Below are positions 7,901 to 16,162 of a DNA stretch of 32,951 bases, in pieces. Source of the stretch: RGIG8700 sp964568815. Lineage in GTDB: Bacteria; Bacillota; Clostridia; RGIG6154. Below the pieces are notes generated by a model that saw only the letters and a list, made by a program, of their open reading frames with translations, was not told the DNA's origin and searched no databases. The stretch covers positions 1 to 32,951 of the forward strand of contig CAZMRY010000008.1 in assembly GCA_964568815.1 (NCBI GenBank), in the 5' to 3' direction. The position numbers and the translations under genes were made by a program. Each line of letters begins with the position of its first letter. Position 1 is the stretch's first letter.

Positions 7901-8928
7901 ACTGAGCTTGTTATTGCACTTTCAGGTGCTTTAACAAGCTTATCGAAATATTCAACAGGTTGTCCGTCTGATATTCTCATGGCTGAAATCTGCAATATAT
8001 GATTTGTAACAGGGCTGTTTCCTGTTGCTACAACATCAAAAATAACAAAATCATCAGCAAATGATGAGTTGTCCTCTTTTGATACAATATTTATTGCATC
8101 ATCAATAAGATAACATTCTATACCATAAAGAATTTTAACACCGTATTTCTTGCCTGCATCCTGTGCATCAGGATATGCCTGAACAACACCGTGGTCTGTT
8201 ATTGCAATAGCTTTATGTCCCCACTCAGAGGCTCTTTTAACCACATCACCAACTTCTATAAGTGCATCCATAGCACTCATCTTTGTATGAAGATGAAGTT
8301 CAACTCTTTTTTCAGGGTATGTGTCAACTTTCTTAGGCTCATCAACAATCATAATTGAGTTTGCAATAATATTTACTTCATTATCATAGGTATCAAAGCT
8401 TGCATTTCCTTTAACTCTTACATACGCACCTTCTTCAACTCTTGGAATTACTTTTTCTTTTAAGTCGTTTTTTGTAATAACATCTTTTGAGTATGCTCTG
8501 TTTGAAGAAATTATTTTACAGCTTATTGAGGAGGTTTTATCAGTTATGTCAAATTTAAAGATTATGTTTCCTTTCTTTGTTTCTCTTTCATCTGTGGCAA
8601 TAATTTTGCCCTCTATTGTAACCTCACCGTAATACTGGTCTATGTTCTTGATTTTTTCTAAAACTTCATCTTTTAAATTAGCTCCGCAGATAACAGGGCT
8701 TTCTTTTTTCTCATTATGTACTTTATATTCAACTTCTAGCTTATTTACAGGGTAAGCTTTAAGTAATGAATTTTCTATTATGTTTTTATCTTCATCTGTA
8801 AATTCGTATGGAATTGAAAGCTTTACCTTTAATGTTCCTGTTGTGGTTGAAAGCTTTACATCATCAACCTTTGTAACAAGCATTACGGGCGAAACCTTCA
8901 CATCGCTGAACAGTTTTATAAAATCCAT
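4984..8928 (-). CDS. polC: DNA polymerase III PolC, alpha subunit with degenerate exonuclease domain
   Basis: Replicative polymerase of low-GC Gram-positives, 1314 residues from the chosen start. Order: N-terminal domain, OB fold (about 100-195), PHP first half (about 208-285), inserted DEDDh exonuclease (about 293-455), PHP second half (480-620), then the polymerase with the FHGEKDPDIDLNF catalytic segment and a Cys-rich zinc site (CPECKHYHF, CPVCGCK). The exonuclease is damaged: DxE reads DVV (D298 kept, Glu to V300), the second Asp is N384, and the final Asp is Y442, with H437 kept. All nine PHP ligands are present: H212, H214, D221, H246, E271, H484, C534, D608, H610. The start is ATG 8928, 6 bases after GAGG and one base past the ispG stop; an upstream in-frame start at 8940 has no ribosome site. 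It is last in the ileS-to-polC run. Confidence 0.96.
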   Translation of the reverse strand: MDFIKLFSDVKVSPVMLVTKVDDVKLSTTTGTLKVKLSIPYEFTDEDKNIIENSLLKAYPVNKLEVEYKVHNEKKESPVICGANLKDEVLEKIKNIDQYYGEVTIEGKIIATDERETKKGNIIFKFDITDKTSSISCKIISSNRAYSKDVITKNDLKEKVIPRVEEGAYVRVKGNASFDTYDNEVNIIANSIMIVDEPKKVDTYPEKRVELHLHTKMSAMDALIEVGDVVKRASEWGHKAIAITDHGVVQAYPDAQDAGKKYGVKILYGIECYLIDDAINIVSKEDNSSFADDFVIFDVVATGNSPVTNHILQISAMRISDGQPVEYFDKLVKAPESAITSSVTEATGITAETIKNADDVNGAIKEFLLFAGNTPVITFNSKLNTGFIKYHAANMGHTFDNTILDIQELGKATFTDIKKFSLTAVAKQAGIVIDGFHRGNEYVGIYLKIFSKIVDILSLNGVTALNQINSHFKCDDHTKMGYYHAIILVKTQTGMKNLYKIISDSHLKYFYKKPRVPRRILQQYREGLVVGSACEAGELYRHMLAGATHEELKEIASFYDYLEIQPLGNNRFMMDNGTVETIEQLQDFNIRIVDLAKELNLPYVATCDAHFLDAEDSIYRAIIMAGQKYKDADNQAPLYFRTTDEMLEEFSYLDEETRYNAVIKYPNEIADMLEEDLNPIPKETYPPKIDGAEDDVRNISYATAREIYGDNLPDLVKTRMDKELNSIINNGFSVMYVIAQKLVWKSLEDGYLVGSRGSVGSSFIAFLMKITEVNSLCPHYICPECKHYHFFENGEYPCGIDLPDENCPVCGCKMTKDGHDIPFETFLGFHGEKDPDIDLNFSGEYQSRAHKYTEEIFGSDHVFKAGTISTLADKTAYGYVMNYLSERNMVVSNAEKNRLTLGCAGVKKTTGQHPGGMVVVPDDMDIYDFCPIHNPADKEGADFVTTHFDYSKMKGRLLKFDILGHDDPTTLKILGDITGVDVQKIPLDDKEVMSIFSSNTAMKYLPEYYDEEFIDKVATNGIPEFGTPFTKQMLLDTLPTTFSELIRLSGLSHGTDVWLNNAQDLVREGTATLPEVICTRDDIMVYLMHKGMDSKDAFDIMEFTRKGKFSQHQDLIPKMREKNVPEWYIESCLKIKYMFPKAHAAAYVTMAFRIAWFKVHMPKAYYIAYFTRKADAFDSTIMTKGIHRTRELIRNLRNSEEKLSVKDKDILMLLEVCNEMYSRGFNFSKVDLYKSHATMFSEGEDGGILPPLSAMAGLGESAAIAIANEREKGPFTSVDDLRTRTAINKTAMEVLRTEGCLDGMKESAQISLFN

Positions 8929-8929
8929 T

Positions 8930-9979
8930 TTACGCCTCAAATTTTTCTATTTCATCTAAAATTACATTTATTACATCATCAAACTGTACTTTCTTCTCGT
9001 ATACACCTTTTCTGAAGAAAATACATTCATTAAGACCGCCTGCAATACCGAAATCTGCGTCTTTAGCCTCACCTGGACCATTAACAACGCATCCCATTAC
9101 GGCAATCTTTATATTTTTATCTATATCTTTTACCATTGGTTCAAGCTTATTCACAATCTCAACAAGATTGTAATTACATCTTCCGCAGGTTGGACAGGAA
9201 ACAATTTCTATTCCCTGCTTATACTTGCCTGTTGCTTTAAGAATTTCTTTTGCCGCATATATTTCTCTTACAGGGTCAGCAGTTAAGGAAACTCTCATTG
9301 TATCCCCTATCCCATCTAAAAGAAGACTTCCAAGACCAACAGAAGATTTAATAAGTCCTGCATATTCCGTTCCTGCCTCTGTTACTCCTATATGTAAAGG
9401 ATAGGCAACAAGTTTGCTTATTTTTCTGTATGCCTCAACAGTTTTTAAAACATCGGATGCTTTAAGAGAAAGAACAATATTGTTAAAGTCACATTCTTCT
9501 AGAACTTTAATTTCTCTTAATGCACTTTCAACCATTGCATCAGGTGTAACTTCCCCAAACTTTGCAAGAATATCCTTATCAATAGAGCCTGAATTTACGC
9601 CAATTCTTATTGGTATATTCTTTTCATTCGCCTTTTTTGCAACAAGTCTCACATTTTCACGGTCACCGATATTACCGGGATTAATTCTGACCTTGTCAAT
9701 TCCTCTTTCAATACACTCAAGTGCAATTTTATAATCAAAATGAATATCAGCAACTAAAGGAATATTAATTTTTTCTTTAATTTTATCAATACAATGTGCT
9801 GACTCCATGTCAGGTACAGTAACCCTTACTATTTCGCAGCCTGCCTTTTCAAGGCTTAATATCTGTGATACAGTTGCATCGATATTATTTGTTTTTGTAT
9901 TTGTCATTGACTGAATTGCAACAGGTGCACCTCCGCCAATTATAACATTTCCTATTTTTATACTTTTATCAGACGCCAT
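8930..9979 (-). CDS. ispG: 4-hydroxy-3-methylbut-2-enyl-diphosphate synthase (IspG/GcpE)
   Basis: 349 residues. It reduces MEcPP to HMBPP in the MEP isoprenoid pathway, using a [4Fe-4S] cluster. The TIM barrel begins with GGAPVAIQSMTNT. The cluster site in the C-terminal domain is CPTC plus GCVVNGPGEA, which carries the third Cys and the ligand Glu. It lacks the extra domain found in plant and chlamydial forms. The ribosome site AGGTG is 7 bases upstream of the ATG. It is 10 bases downstream of rseP and one base upstream of polC. It shares the operon with dxr, so two MEP steps are co-transcribed. Confidence 0.96.
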   Translation of the reverse strand: MASDKSIKIGNVIIGGGAPVAIQSMTNTKTNNIDATVSQILSLEKAGCEIVRVTVPDMESAHCIDKIKEKINIPLVADIHFDYKIALECIERGIDKVRINPGNIGDRENVRLVAKKANEKNIPIRIGVNSGSIDKDILAKFGEVTPDAMVESALREIKVLEECDFNNIVLSLKASDVLKTVEAYRKISKLVAYPLHIGVTEAGTEYAGLIKSSVGLGSLLLDGIGDTMRVSLTADPVREIYAAKEILKATGKYKQGIEIVSCPTCGRCNYNLVEIVNKLEPMVKDIDKNIKIAVMGCVVNGPGEAKDADFGIAGGLNECIFFRKGVYEKKVQFDDVINVILDEIEKFEA

Positions 9980-9989
9980 TAACCTTCAC

Positions 9990-10994
9990 CTACCTGAAAA
10001 ATCCTAAATCGCTGAATGTTACTATAAACATTAAAAGTAACAAAAGCATCATTCCTATAAAATGTATTACCGCCTCAACACTTACAGACACTTTTTTTCT
10101 TGTAATAAGCTCATAAAGAACAAATACAATCCTTCCGCCATCTAAAGCAGGAAATGGCAGAAGATTAAACAGTCCAAGATTTATTGTTATAAGTGCAACT
10201 AAGTTTAAAAGACTTTCAAAACCCCTTTTAGCAGCATTTCCTATTTCTTTAACAATTCCAACAGGACCTGAAACCTGATTTATGGCAACCTTTCCTGTTA
10301 TCATATCCCTTAAAGAGAAAAGTACAGCTTTTGAAATATATATACTGTAATAAAATGAATTTCTTACAGTCATTCCAAAGGAATTTTTAATATATTCAGG
10401 CTTATAGCCTATTATATATCTTCCGCTTTCTTCCTTAAAAGGTGTTATAACAAGATTTATTTTTTCGCCGTCTCTTTTAACTGTAAGGTTAATATCAGAG
10501 CCGTCACTATAACTCATTTCAAGCCATATGTCGTCAAATAAATTTGTTCTTGTATTATTGATTTTTATTATTTCGTCTCCGTCTTTCAACCCCTGTGTGT
10601 ATGCAGGTGTATTTTCAATGACAGAGCCTACTTTGTTTGTTACAATTTCCTTGGGCATACCAAGAAGTATGCTTAATACAACGAAACCAAGAACCAGATT
10701 CATAATTGCACCTGACGCCAGCACAATTATTCTTTGCCATGGCTTTTTATTACCAAAAGCATCCTCTGAGTCTGACTCTACATCTTCATTAAGATTACAA
10801 AATCCGCCTATTGGGAAAAGTCTTAATGAATATTTAGTACCGCCTTTCTCAAATGAAAAAATTTTAGCTCCCATACCTATTGCAAATTCGTACACTTTAA
10901 TGCCTAAGAGTTTTGCAGAAATAAGATGTCCGAATTCGTGAATACCTATTAACAATCCAAAAACCAAAACAGAAGCTATAATTGTTATTATCAA
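9990..10994 (-). CDS. rseP: RIP metalloprotease RseP/RasP with PDZ domain
   Basis: 334-residue site-2 intramembrane protease. The catalytic motif H19-E-F-G-H23 lies in the first transmembrane helix. A PDZ domain spans roughly residues 115-200 (GSVIENTPAYTQGLKDGDEI). The LPFPALDGGR motif near residue 285 completes the zinc site. In Bacillus this family cleaves anti-sigma factors and FtsL; the targets here are unknown. It starts with TTG overlapping the dxr stop (TTGA) behind a strong GGAGG 6 bases upstream, so it is coupled to dxr. Confidence 0.94.
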   Translation of the reverse strand: MIITIIASVLVFGLLIGIHEFGHLISAKLLGIKVYEFAIGMGAKIFSFEKGGTKYSLRLFPIGGFCNLNEDVESDSEDAFGNKKPWQRIIVLASGAIMNLVLGFVVLSILLGMPKEIVTNKVGSVIENTPAYTQGLKDGDEIIKINNTRTNLFDDIWLEMSYSDGSDINLTVKRDGEKINLVITPFKEESGRYIIGYKPEYIKNSFGMTVRNSFYYSIYISKAVLFSLRDMITGKVAINQVSGPVGIVKEIGNAAKRGFESLLNLVALITINLGLFNLLPFPALDGGRIVFVLYELITRKKVSVSVEAVIHFIGMMLLLLLMFIVTFSDLGFFR

Positions 10995-12154
10995 AGCTTA
11001 CCTCCATAAATATTTAATACATTTTCTCTTGCCGATTTATCGGCATTAAACACATCATTTAAGTTATAATCGTCAATTACATTATTTTTCTTTAAGCTTT
11101 CTTCTATAATATCTCCAATATCTGTAAAAGATATTTTCTTTTTAAGGAACAGTTCAACAGCCATTTCATTTGCACCGTTTAAGTATGCAGGCTGTGTTCC
11201 GCCTGTCTTTATTGCATTTTTAGCAAGTTTTAAGCATTTGAATGTATCTTCATCAGGCACTTCAAATGTAAGATTGCTGTTCTTTATAAAATCAAAAGGT
11301 TTATAATCCTTTATAATTTCTCTTTCAGGGTAGTTCATCGCAACGCTTATGGGAACTCTCATATCAGGTTCACCAAGCTGTGCTATAATTGCACCGTCTG
11401 CATATTCAACCATAGAATGAATAACACTTTGTCTGTGTACAACAATATCAATTTTATCTGTTGGCACATCAAAAAGCCATTTTGCCTCAATAAATTCAAG
11501 ACCTTTGTTCATAAGTGTAGCAGAGTCTATAGTTATTTTTTGCCCCATACTCCAGTTAGGGTGCTTTAAAGCATCCTCAGGCTTAACATTTTTAAGGAAC
11601 TTGATATCTTTACCGAAAAAAGGACCGCCTGAACAGGTTAAAATAATTCTGCTTATATTTTCAGGTCTTCCCCCTGACATCAAGCATTGAAATATAGCAC
11701 TGTGTTCACTGTCTACAGGAAGGATTTTAACATTATTTCCCTTCGCTTTTTCACACACAAGTCTGCCTGCAGTTACCATTGTTTCTTTATTGGCAAGGGC
11801 AATATCTTTTTTTGCATCAATAGCCGCAAGCGTTGGCTTTAATCCTGCAACACCTACGATAGATGAAACAACAATATCTGATTCGTTCATTGATGCAACC
11901 TCAATAACTCCATCCTCACCACAAAGAATTTCGGTAAAGCAGTCTTTTAAATTGTTTCTTAAAGTTGTAAATAAAGCCCTATCTGCAATTGCTGCTTTCA
12001 AAGGCTTGAATTTTCTTATCTGCTGTTCCAATAAGTTAATATTGCTGTTTGCAGTAAGACCGCAAACAGCAAATTTATCACTTTGTCTTGAAACCACATC
12101 AAGTGTTTGTGTTCCAACGGAGCCTGTTGCTCCAAGTATACATATTTTTTTCAT
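10991..12154 (-). CDS. dxr: 1-deoxy-D-xylulose-5-phosphate reductoisomerase
   Basis: 387 residues. Converts DXP to MEP with NADPH, the first committed step of the MEP pathway and the fosmidomycin target. Motifs: N-terminal Rossmann GATGSVGTQTL, metal and substrate site VDSEHSAIFQ, the flexible-loop region PNWSMGQKITIDSATLMNKG, and the C-terminal helical domain. The start at 12154 has AGAGG 6 bases upstream. It lies 9 bases after cdsA and overlaps rseP by 4 bases. Confidence 0.96.
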   Translation of the reverse strand: MKKICILGATGSVGTQTLDVVSRQSDKFAVCGLTANSNINLLEQQIRKFKPLKAAIADRALFTTLRNNLKDCFTEILCGEDGVIEVASMNESDIVVSSIVGVAGLKPTLAAIDAKKDIALANKETMVTAGRLVCEKAKGNNVKILPVDSEHSAIFQCLMSGGRPENISRIILTCSGGPFFGKDIKFLKNVKPEDALKHPNWSMGQKITIDSATLMNKGLEFIEAKWLFDVPTDKIDIVVHRQSVIHSMVEYADGAIIAQLGEPDMRVPISVAMNYPEREIIKDYKPFDFIKNSNLTFEVPDEDTFKCLKLAKNAIKTGGTQPAYLNGANEMAVELFLKKKISFTDIGDIIEESLKKNNVIDDYNLNDVFNADKSARENVLNIYGGKL

Positions 12155-12163
12155 TATAACCTC

Positions 12164-12961
12164 TTATCCGTTCAGTAAAAAGTTAGTTAAGAAGAAATAA
12201 AACACAGGTGCTACAAATAGGATAGAATCAAGTCTATCCATTATTCCACCGTGTCCCGGAAGTACATCACCATAATCTTTTATTCCAAAGTATCTTTTTA
12301 CAGATGATGCAACAAGATCACCAATCTGTGACAAACCACCGCATATAATTCCGTATATAATTGCATAGAGATAATTAACTGAAATTCCCACTCTGTTATA
12401 GATAAATGTACATACAACAGCTGATACAACCGCACCTAAAAATGCACCAACAGAACCCTCGATCGTCTTTTTAGGGCTAATACTTGGGCAAAGCTTATGC
12501 TTACCTAAAGTAACACCTATAAAATACGCAAAGGTATCGCTGAATACAACTGTTGCAACAAACATTAAAAGCATAAAAGAGCCATTTTGTCCAAAATGCT
12601 TGATATCTGCAAGATAAGAAAGCAACAGGTTTGCATATACAAATGCAAACAATGAATAAAACAATTTATCTGCAGAAAACTTTGAATATGTCAGAATGTG
12701 TACTGTAAACAAAGTTATAACATAAGCAGGCAGAACATACTGTGTATATTCAGGTAAAAATATATGAATAACAGAGTATGCCAGAGAAAATACAATGTTA
12801 ACAGCATAAGCTGAAGCATTGCTCTTTCCTGCGTGCATAAGCTCAAACATAACAAAACCTGATGCCATTATGTATGCTATGTCAAATACAGCTATATTTG
12901 AAAATATTAAGAATATAACTAATATTCCAACTAAACAACCTGTAATAATTCTTGTTTTCAA
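12164..12961 (-). CDS. cdsA: Phosphatidate cytidylyltransferase
   Basis: 265-residue membrane enzyme making CDP-diacylglycerol from phosphatidate and CTP, the branch point of phospholipid synthesis. The CdsA signature is intact near the C terminus: SSVKRYFGIKDYGDVLPGHG, then GIMDRLDS. About seven or eight hydrophobic helices precede and follow it. The start codon is TTG at 12961 with AGAGGG 8 bases upstream. It sits 17 bases after uppS. Confidence 0.94.
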   Translation of the reverse strand: MKTRIITGCLVGILVIFLIFSNIAVFDIAYIMASGFVMFELMHAGKSNASAYAVNIVFSLAYSVIHIFLPEYTQYVLPAYVITLFTVHILTYSKFSADKLFYSLFAFVYANLLLSYLADIKHFGQNGSFMLLMFVATVVFSDTFAYFIGVTLGKHKLCPSISPKKTIEGSVGAFLGAVVSAVVCTFIYNRVGISVNYLYAIIYGIICGGLSQIGDLVASSVKRYFGIKDYGDVLPGHGGIMDRLDSILFVAPVFYFFLTNFLLNG

Positions 12962-12978
12962 TTAATAATCCCTCTTAA

Positions 12979-13698
12979 TTACAGACCGCCAAAGCGTCTG
13001 TGTCTGTTTTGATAGTCATATATTGCCCTGTCAAGGTCATCTGTAGTAAACTCAGGCCAGAGCTTATCTGAAAACCAGAGTTCACTGTAAGCAGACTGCC
13101 ATGTAAGGAAGTTGCTAAGCCTTAATTCTCCGCCCGGTCTTATAATAAGGTCAGGGTCCGGAAAGCCTTTAGTATAAAGGTAATCACCAAACATTTCTTC
13201 ATTTATATCAGAAACATCAAGTTCGCCTTTTTTAACCTTTTCAGCAATAGTCTTGGCAGCATTTACAATTTCCGCCCTTCCGCCATAGCATATGGCGAAA
13301 TTTATAGTATGCTTAATTTCATCCTTTGTCTGGTTTGCAACATACTTGATAAGAGTCTGAAGCCCCATCTCAAGGTCGCCTACATTTCCTATAACATTCA
13401 TTCTTGAATGTTTACCACCGAAATATTTTTTCCAGTCTAAAAGATAGGAATTAAGGAGCTTCATTATTCCCTTTACCTCATCCTGAGGTCTTTTCCAGTT
13501 CTCGGTTGAAAAAGCATATACTGTTAAATATTTTATTCCGAGAGTCGTGCAATAATTAGAGATTTCAACAAGCTTTTCTGCACCTGCTTTATGACCTTCG
13601 CTTCTGCTTAAGCCCTGCTGTTTTGCATATCTTCCGTTTCCGTCCATAATTATTCCGATGTGCTCAGGAATATTGTTCATATCAAGCTCATACTTCAA
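12979..13698 (-). CDS. uppS: Undecaprenyl diphosphate synthase (cis-prenyltransferase)
   Basis: 239 residues. Builds C55-PP from FPP and IPP for the peptidoglycan lipid carrier. Family motifs: HIGIIMDGNGRYAK (catalytic Asp and P-loop), YAFSTENWKRP, and the C-terminal PDPDLIIRPGGELRLSNFL followed by YSELWF. The start is uncertain. TTG 13698 is 9 bases from AAGAGG and overlaps the end of frr by 11 bases. ATG 13680 lies 7 bases past the frr stop but has a weak ribosome site. ATG 13707 abuts AGAGG with no spacing, and 13734 is deep inside frr. Coupling to frr is likely in any case. Confidence 0.93.
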   Translation of the reverse strand: MKYELDMNNIPEHIGIIMDGNGRYAKQQGLSRSEGHKAGAEKLVEISNYCTTLGIKYLTVYAFSTENWKRPQDEVKGIMKLLNSYLLDWKKYFGGKHSRMNVIGNVGDLEMGLQTLIKYVANQTKDEIKHTINFAICYGGRAEIVNAAKTIAEKVKKGELDVSDINEEMFGDYLYTKGFPDPDLIIRPGGELRLSNFLTWQSAYSELWFSDKLWPEFTTDDLDRAIYDYQNRHRRFGGL

Positions 13699-14242
13699 GG
13701 ATTTCATCCTCTTTCTTCTTTGTGAGCTTATCAACCTCTGCCACAGCTTTATCTGTAAGATCCTGGATGTCTTTTTCTGCTGCTTTCATATCGTCTTCTG
13801 TAATTTCTTTGTTTTTAAGAGATTTTTTGAAGTTTTCAATTGCATCTCTTCTGATGTTTCTGATTGAAACTTTAGTATCTTCACAGATTTTCTTAACCTG
13901 TTTAACAATTTCTTTTCTTCTTTCTTCTGTAAGCGGTGGGAAGTTAAGTCTGATAACCTTACCATCGTTATTAGGTGTTAACCCTAAATCAGAAGCAAGA
14001 ATTGCCTTTTCAATTTCTTTAATGATAGATGCATCCCAAGGCTGAATAACAATTGTTCTTGCCTCTGGAACTGAAATTGTTCCAACCTGTGGTACAGGTG
14101 TTGCTGCACCGTAGTAATCTACTGTAATTTTGTCAAGAAGTGCAGGGTTTGCTCTTCCTGCTCTTATAGCTGCAAATTCGTTAAGCATTGCATTGATGCT
14201 TTTGTCCATTTTTTCCTGAACCGGTTTATACTGTTCTTTCAT
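13688..14242 (-). CDS. frr: Ribosome recycling factor
   Basis: 184 residues, the standard length. Splits post-termination 70S ribosomes together with EF-G. Recognised from the N-terminal helix (AIRAGRANPALLDKITVDYYG), the domain II region QPWDASIIKEIEKAI, and the C-terminal RRKEIVKQVKKICEDTKVSIR helix. The ribosome site AAAGGGAG precedes the ATG. It follows pyrH by 19 bases, the near-universal pyrH-frr pairing. Confidence 0.97.
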   Translation of the reverse strand: MKEQYKPVQEKMDKSINAMLNEFAAIRAGRANPALLDKITVDYYGAATPVPQVGTISVPEARTIVIQPWDASIIKEIEKAILASDLGLTPNNDGKVIRLNFPPLTEERRKEIVKQVKKICEDTKVSIRNIRRDAIENFKKSLKNKEITEDDMKAAEKDIQDLTDKAVAEVDKLTKKKEDEILEV

Positions 14243-14261
14243 ATTATATCTCCCTTTCTTA

Positions 14262-14969
14262 TTAATTATGAATTACCGTTCCTAAATTTTCGCCCTTAAG
14301 TGCTTTTACGATATTTTCAGGATGGTCAAGACCGAAAACAAGGATTGGAATATCGTTGTCCATACAAAGTGATGCAGCAGTTGAATCCATAACGCCAAGT
14401 CTTTCATTTAAAACTCTGATAAATTCAAGCTCGTCATACTTAACAGCATTTGGATTAACATTAGGGTCGCTGTCATAAACAGCATCTACTTTCTTTGCAA
14501 GAAGAATAACATCTGCACCTATTTCTGCAGCTCTTAGAGCTGCTGCTGTATCTGTTGAGAAGAACGGATTACCCGAACCGCAGGCAAATATCACAACTCT
14601 GCTTTTTTCAAGGTGTCTTACCGCCTTTCCTCTTATGTACGGCTCTGCTATCTGTCTCATTTCAATAGCAGTCTGCACGCGTGTTGGAACATTTTTTCTT
14701 TCTAAAGAGTCTGCAAGTGCTAAAGAATTGATAACAGTTGCAAGCATACCCATATGGTCTGCTCTTGTTCTGTCCATTCCTACTCCGCTTCTTCCTCTCC
14801 AGAAGTTTCCTCCGCCTACAACAATTGCAACCTCTGCACCAAGCTTAACACATTCTTTAACTTGTTCGCAAATTGCGTCTACTGTATTGAAATCGAAGCC
14901 AAAGCCGTTTTCGCCTGCTAAAGCTTCACCGCTGATTTTTAATATAACTCTTTTGTATTTAATACTCAT
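14262..14969 (-). CDS. pyrH: UMP kinase
   Basis: 235 residues, amino-acid-kinase fold. Phosphorylates UMP to UDP. Motifs: N-terminal YKRVILKISGEALAG, VVGGGNFWRGRSG (phosphate-binding glycine loop), DRTRADHMGMLATVINSLAL, and TDTAAALRAAEIGADVILLAK. GGAGG is 6 bases from the ATG and lies inside the end of dus, which it overlaps by 11 bases. Confidence 0.97.
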   Translation of the reverse strand: MSIKYKRVILKISGEALAGENGFGFDFNTVDAICEQVKECVKLGAEVAIVVGGGNFWRGRSGVGMDRTRADHMGMLATVINSLALADSLERKNVPTRVQTAIEMRQIAEPYIRGKAVRHLEKSRVVIFACGSGNPFFSTDTAAALRAAEIGADVILLAKKVDAVYDSDPNVNPNAVKYDELEFIRVLNERLGVMDSTAASLCMDNDIPILVFGLDHPENIVKALKGENLGTVIHN

Positions 14970-15903
14970 ATTTTTCCTCCAAAAGACTTGTTATAAGATT
15001 TTTCATTTGCTCATACTCTGATATGGAATTGATTAAATCCTTAATTCTTGCCGCACCGTGCATTCCTTTAACATACCATGCCATATGCTTTCTTGCTTCA
15101 AGCATACCGATATGCTCGCCTTTTATGTCAACCATAAGTTTAAGATGCTTAAGTGCTGTATTTACTAGAGTTTCTCTGTCAGGCTTTATCCCTGAAAATA
15201 TAAAGGGATTTCCAAGAGCTCCTCTTGCAATCATAACTCCATCAACACCTGTATAATCAATCAAACTTTTAATATCTTCAAATTTGAAAATATCACCATT
15301 GCCGATAACAGGTATTGAAAGCTTTTCTTTAAGCTTTTTTATTGCCTCCCAGTCTGCTTTTCCTGAATAGTACTGAGTTCTCGTCCTGCCGTGAAGTGTT
15401 ACAGCATCTGCTCCGCTTGCTTCACACATAGCACCGAAATCAAGATAGTTTTCGTATCCTGCTTCCCAACCCTTTCTGAATTTAACAGTAAGAGGAAGTT
15501 TTGTAGCATTTCTTACAGCCTTTATGATTTTTTCTGAAAGGGCAATATCTTTCATTAAGGCAGAACCGTCATTATTATTAACAATTTTAGGAGCAGGACA
15601 CCCCATATTGATATCAATGACAGAGGCAATTTTCATACTCTCAATTGTTTCTGCCGCCTGTGCCATAAGCTCAGGTTCTGAGCCGAATATCTGTACTGAT
15701 AGCGGTGCTTCTTTTTCATCCGTTTCAAGTAGTTTATAAGTTTTCTTGTCCTGATAATGGAGTGCTCTTGATGAAATCATCTCACTGCACACTAAACCTG
15801 CGCCAAACTCTTTACAAACTAAGCGAAACGGAAGGTCTGTAACCCCGGCCATAGGACCGAGGATTACATTACTTTCAAGGGCTAAACTGCCTATTTTCAG
15901 CAT
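14959..15903 (-). CDS. dusB: tRNA-dihydrouridine synthase, DusB type
   Basis: 314 residues. FMN- and NADPH-dependent reduction of uridine to dihydrouridine in tRNA. The TIM barrel opens with LGPMAGVTDLPFRLVCKEFG. The catalytic Cys lies in INMGCPAPKIVNNNDGSALM, and the FMN site in TVKFRKGW and VDGVMIARGALGNPFIF. A C-terminal helical RNA-binding domain follows. The ATG overlaps the stop of the preceding DUF1858 gene (TAATG). The DusB assignment over other Dus types rests on overall similarity, so the exact position modified is not certain. Confidence 0.92.
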   Translation of the reverse strand: MLKIGSLALESNVILGPMAGVTDLPFRLVCKEFGAGLVCSEMISSRALHYQDKKTYKLLETDEKEAPLSVQIFGSEPELMAQAAETIESMKIASVIDINMGCPAPKIVNNNDGSALMKDIALSEKIIKAVRNATKLPLTVKFRKGWEAGYENYLDFGAMCEASGADAVTLHGRTRTQYYSGKADWEAIKKLKEKLSIPVIGNGDIFKFEDIKSLIDYTGVDGVMIARGALGNPFIFSGIKPDRETLVNTALKHLKLMVDIKGEHIGMLEARKHMAWYVKGMHGAARIKDLINSISEYEQMKNLITSLLEEKYEY

Positions 15904-16109
15904 TATTTGCCTACAGATTCAAGATATGTGTTAATTCTTTCAACGAGAGCGTCAGCGTCAACACCATGAACCATAGCTGCTTCACCGATAGATTCTCCGC
16001 TTGCTGAAGGACAACCAAGACAGTGCATTCCTATTGCGAGGAAGAATGCTGCTGTTCCTTCATCCATTTTTAACACATCCATAATAATTGTATCTTTTGT
16101 TACTTTCAT
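15903..16109 (-). CDS. DUF1858 small redox-disulfide domain protein
   Basis: 68-residue stand-alone DUF1858 domain, a helical domain often annotated as a hybrid-cluster-protein-associated redox disulfide domain. It has a conserved CxxC at the start of a helix (MHCLGCPSASGESIG, near residues 29-33) in the position that could form a disulfide or bind metal. Family members are often fused to or next to redox enzymes; here it is coupled to dusB by a shared TAATG. The partner and function are not known. The ribosome site AAGGAG precedes the ATG. The 53-base gap back to ileS holds no clear terminator. Confidence 0.9.
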   Translation of the reverse strand: MKVTKDTIIMDVLKMDEGTAAFFLAIGMHCLGCPSASGESIGEAAMVHGVDADALVERINTYLESVGK

Positions 16110-16162
16110 ATAAATTCTCCTTTTCTTATAATGCTATATTTTACCCCAAGTATTGGTAAATA

